This document shows positions 62,350 to 64,000 of a stretch of DNA of 64,000 nucleotides, piece after piece. Within the stretch, counting starts at the first letter, position 1; every line of letters starts with the position of its first letter. The notes below the pieces were generated by a model that did no database searches, was not told where the DNA came from, and worked only from the letters and a program-made list of their open reading frames with translations. Both the position numbers and the translations under genes were made by a program. This DNA is from Xanthomonas theicola (GTDB taxonomy: Bacteria; Pseudomonadota; Gammaproteobacteria; Xanthomonadales; Xanthomonadaceae). The stretch is taken from positions 1,280,001 to 1,344,000 of the forward strand of contig NZ_CP049017.1 in NCBI RefSeq assembly GCF_014236795.1, read 5' to 3'.

Positions 62350-63555
62350 GTGCGCACCTGGTTCAACCAGATGTTTCGCTACGCAATGGTGGAGAAGGGC
62401 CTGCCTGCGAACCCTGCCAGCGATCTGGACATCGTGGCCGTGCCGAAGCCTCCAGTGAGCCATAACCCGTTCCTGCGCATGGAGGAGTTGCCCGCGTTCC
62501 TGCGGACATTGCGTAAGTACCGTGGCTTCAAGACCACGCGCCAGGGCATTCAATTGCTGTTCCTGACCGGCGTTCGAACGGCTGAGTTGCGCTCGGCGGT
62601 GCCAGAGCAGTTCGATCTGGAACGAGGCCTTTGGACCTGGCAACGCTGTGACAGACAGACACGCAGGCGCTGGCGGGCGCTTCGGCCGAAATCTTCGGCC
62701 GAAATCAATGCCTGGTGCGCCCAGGCGGGTGTGGGCGATGCGGCCGAACGCAAGGCGCTCAGCGACAAGCAGGACAAGTTGGCCGCCTCGCTCGCCGCCG
62801 TGTCCAAAGTTTGCAGCGCGGAGGCGGGTGTCAGTCCGCCGGCCGCCAATCCGGCCATCGGAACCTGTCGCACGCAGGCCCAGCCGCCGCCTGCACCGGT
62901 TCCGGCTCCCAGTGGCGCCCACGCGCCCGCTTGGGGGGGCGCGAAGGGCGCCGGCGAGCCCCACTACCGCCTGCCCAGTGGACGGATTCTGACCACGCAG
63001 CGGGCCGGCGAGTTCTGGCTGCTGGATGCGTCCGATGGCACCCGCATCCAGGTGCGCCAGAGTCCATGGCGCGAGAGCCGGAGCGTGTCCGCCATTGCAG
63101 CTGTCGCGGCCCAGGTGGATGCCCATCGTGTCCACATCGATGTCGATGGGCGTGTTCTGATCGACGGCAAGCCGGTCGCCTGGCAGCGCAAGTTCGTGCA
63201 GTACCCCATCGGCCGCGATACGGCCTTGGGGCTTTGGGGCAATGGCCGGCTCCATCCCATCACCATCGGCCCGGGCGAGAGCCGCACTTACCGCATCGAT
63301 GCCAATCGCGGCAACAAAACGGTCTACCTGCATGTCTATACGCACGACCTATCATGCCTGGGCGAGTCGGATTTCGACGGCGCCACGCCAGGCTTGCAGG
63401 TCTTCAACACCAAAGGCGTCGCCGTCTCCAAAGCGGTCGAGATCTGCAGCGACACCATGAGCGACAACGTGGAACCTGGCGACTACTACCTGGTAGTGCA
63501 GGGTGCCAATACGTGCGATCCAGTGGCCTTCAAAGTGGACGCATTTGCATACTGA
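62350..63555 (+). CDS. Chimeric ORF: integrase piece fused to an unrecognised C-terminal domain
   Basis: The first about 95 codons are the integrase remnant. After GLWT (62637) the frame continues into a different protein: a short basic stretch, a coiled-coil-like helix (DAAERKALSDKQDKLAASLA), a Pro/Ala linker with two Cys, then a beta-rich region. That region includes YRLPSGRILTTQRAGEFWLL, HRVHIDVDGRVLIDGKPVAW, YPIGRDTALGLWGNGRLHPI and VEPGDYYLVVQGANTCDPVA. The last part resembles a pre-peptidase-like beta-sandwich, but I do not recognise a family. The true N-terminus of this second gene is lost; expression from the fusion is doubtful. Confidence 0.5.
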   Translation: MRTWFNQMFRYAMVEKGLPANPASDLDIVAVPKPPVSHNPFLRMEELPAFLRTLRKYRGFKTTRQGIQLLFLTGVRTAELRSAVPEQFDLERGLWTWQRCDRQTRRRWRALRPKSSAEINAWCAQAGVGDAAERKALSDKQDKLAASLAAVSKVCSAEAGVSPPAANPAIGTCRTQAQPPPAPVPAPSGAHAPAWGGAKGAGEPHYRLPSGRILTTQRAGEFWLLDASDGTRIQVRQSPWRESRSVSAIAAVAAQVDAHRVHIDVDGRVLIDGKPVAWQRKFVQYPIGRDTALGLWGNGRLHPITIGPGESRTYRIDANRGNKTVYLHVYTHDLSCLGESDFDGATPGLQVFNTKGVAVSKAVEICSDTMSDNVEPGDYYLVVQGANTCDPVAFKVDAFAY

Positions 63556-63719
63556 CTGCATCGCCGGTGCCGCGTCTGCTCCAGTGGATTCATGCAAATG
63601 TCTGAAGCCGCTGCGGTCGCTGCATCGCTCCCGCCTGTGACATAGCCTAGTATTTGGTGTGTTTGTATCCGTGGGTATCGCCAGCGTTGGTTTTTGTCCA
63701 AGTATCCCTGAGGCAGTGC

Positions 63720-64000
63720 ATGCAGTTCTTCGTCCCTCCCCGTGAATACTTCTTTCGCCCCCTCACTCACGACAACCGTGAGCTGTGCGCTGCCGTGCTG
63801 CGCGCCCTGCACGAGCGGGTGCACGGAGCCAATGCCGACTACGCAGAGGTGCTGACCCGCGAACTGGTGCTGGAGGTGATTCAACATGCACTGGCCAATC
63901 CCGTGCTGCGCGGTCTGGCCTTCGAAGCCGGGCAGACTGTACGTGCCGAAGAAGAGCGTGCCTACGCAAGCGACCTGCTGCGCAAGCTCAAGGAACACGG
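63720..64000 (+). CDS. JetA-like (Wadjet, kleisin-type) protein, N-terminal part
   Basis: The frame from the ATG at 63720 runs off the right edge after 93 codons. It starts MQFFVPPREYFFRPLTHDNR, continues ELCAAVLRALHERVHGANAD, and ends ERAYASDLLRKLKEHG, which resembles the N-terminal winged-helix region of JetA-family proteins of Wadjet systems (from memory: an FF.PL..NR start and an A..LLR.L.E.GW repeat). JetA is the kleisin-like partner of an SMC-type ATPase that cleaves plasmids. The call is by pattern only; the rest of the gene and any jetBCD lie outside the window. Confidence 0.5.
   Translation, partial: MQFFVPPREYFFRPLTHDNRELCAAVLRALHERVHGANADYAEVLTRELVLEVIQHALANPVLRGLAFEAGQTVRAEEERAYASDLLRKLKEH

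Larger units (their letters stand above)
61041..62637 (+). pseudogene. Tyrosine recombinase (phage-type integrase) remnant split by an IS407-type element
   Basis: Removing the IS and one 4-bp ACGT copy joins 61102 to 62301 in frame and yields RLVPMTDSELFRSTADVGRR then KIERCHALTTAEKVRTWFNQ, MFRYAMVEKGLPANPASDLD and FLRMEELPAFLRTLRKYRGF. It ends in LLFLTGVRTAELR, containing the first catalytic Arg. The remaining catalytic domain (His-x-x-Arg, Tyr) is absent: homology stops after FDLERGLWT at about 62637. It is a core-binding domain plus the start of the catalytic domain. Confidence 0.78.

Overview
The window looks like chromosome of a high-GC gammaproteobacterium of the family Xanthomonadaceae, probably Xanthomonas or a close relative. 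The grounds are the roughly 65-70% GC coding sequence with long antisense shadow frames, the gene neighbourhoods (DUF2066 protein / AI-2E-type permease / hda, amgK-murU, a smeU1VWU2X-like efflux operon) and the mix of IS families. No rRNA, tRNA or CRISPR array was seen.

Region 1 (1-10.6 kb) is housekeeping. A leftward operon runs purM - YjdF-like membrane protein - small membrane protein - purN - DUF3108 protein. A divergent rightward operon carries a DUF2066 protein, an AI-2E/PerM-type permease and hda. It converges on murU-amgK (peptidoglycan recycling), and a GlsB-type membrane protein and an M20 dipeptidase follow.

Region 2 (10.6-18.5 kb) starts with a ComEA-like protein and a strong terminator. 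Next comes a graveyard of IS630, IS1031-like and IS51-like pieces with fragments of a GH3 glycosidase and an endonuclease/exonuclease/phosphatase-family gene. An M14 carboxypeptidase frame reads into this debris. A POT transporter and a rhomboid protease follow, with an IS inserted exactly at the rhomboid stop codon.

Region 3 (18.5-36.5 kb) is mostly intact genes: GNAT, RsiV-like lipoprotein, Cfa, MarR, Dcp, glutathione peroxidase, Fpr, ABC exporter, amidinotransferase-like enzyme, an ECF41 sigma factor with its AhpD-like partner, class I fumarase, GST, PldA and a DUF456 protein. An IS4 remnant and a 215-bp IS427-type mini-element interrupt it. The ECF41 pair carries two matching bipartite promoter motifs, one before each gene.

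Region 4 (36.5-58.7 kb) holds a cold-shock protein, glycine-zipper proteins, a CxxCH cytochrome, TcdA, TatD, a decayed ACAD/GNAT/GST cluster, an FMN reductase, dnaB, a photolyase, a WS/DGAT acyltransferase and an OmpA-type lipoprotein. It ends with a LysR regulator divergent from a five-gene RND efflux operon (SDR - adaptor - pump - SDR - outer-membrane factor) that matches smeU1-V-W-U2-X.

Region 5 (58.7-64 kb) is an accessory-island edge: a headless GGDEF domain, an IS200/IS605 remnant carrying an IS3 element, a DUF4365 remnant, and an IS407-type element cleanly inserted in a tyrosine integrase remnant. After that come an integrase-fused gene fragment of unknown function and, running off the right edge, a protein whose N-terminus resembles JetA of Wadjet (SMC-type plasmid defence). 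A defence island may therefore begin at the right edge.
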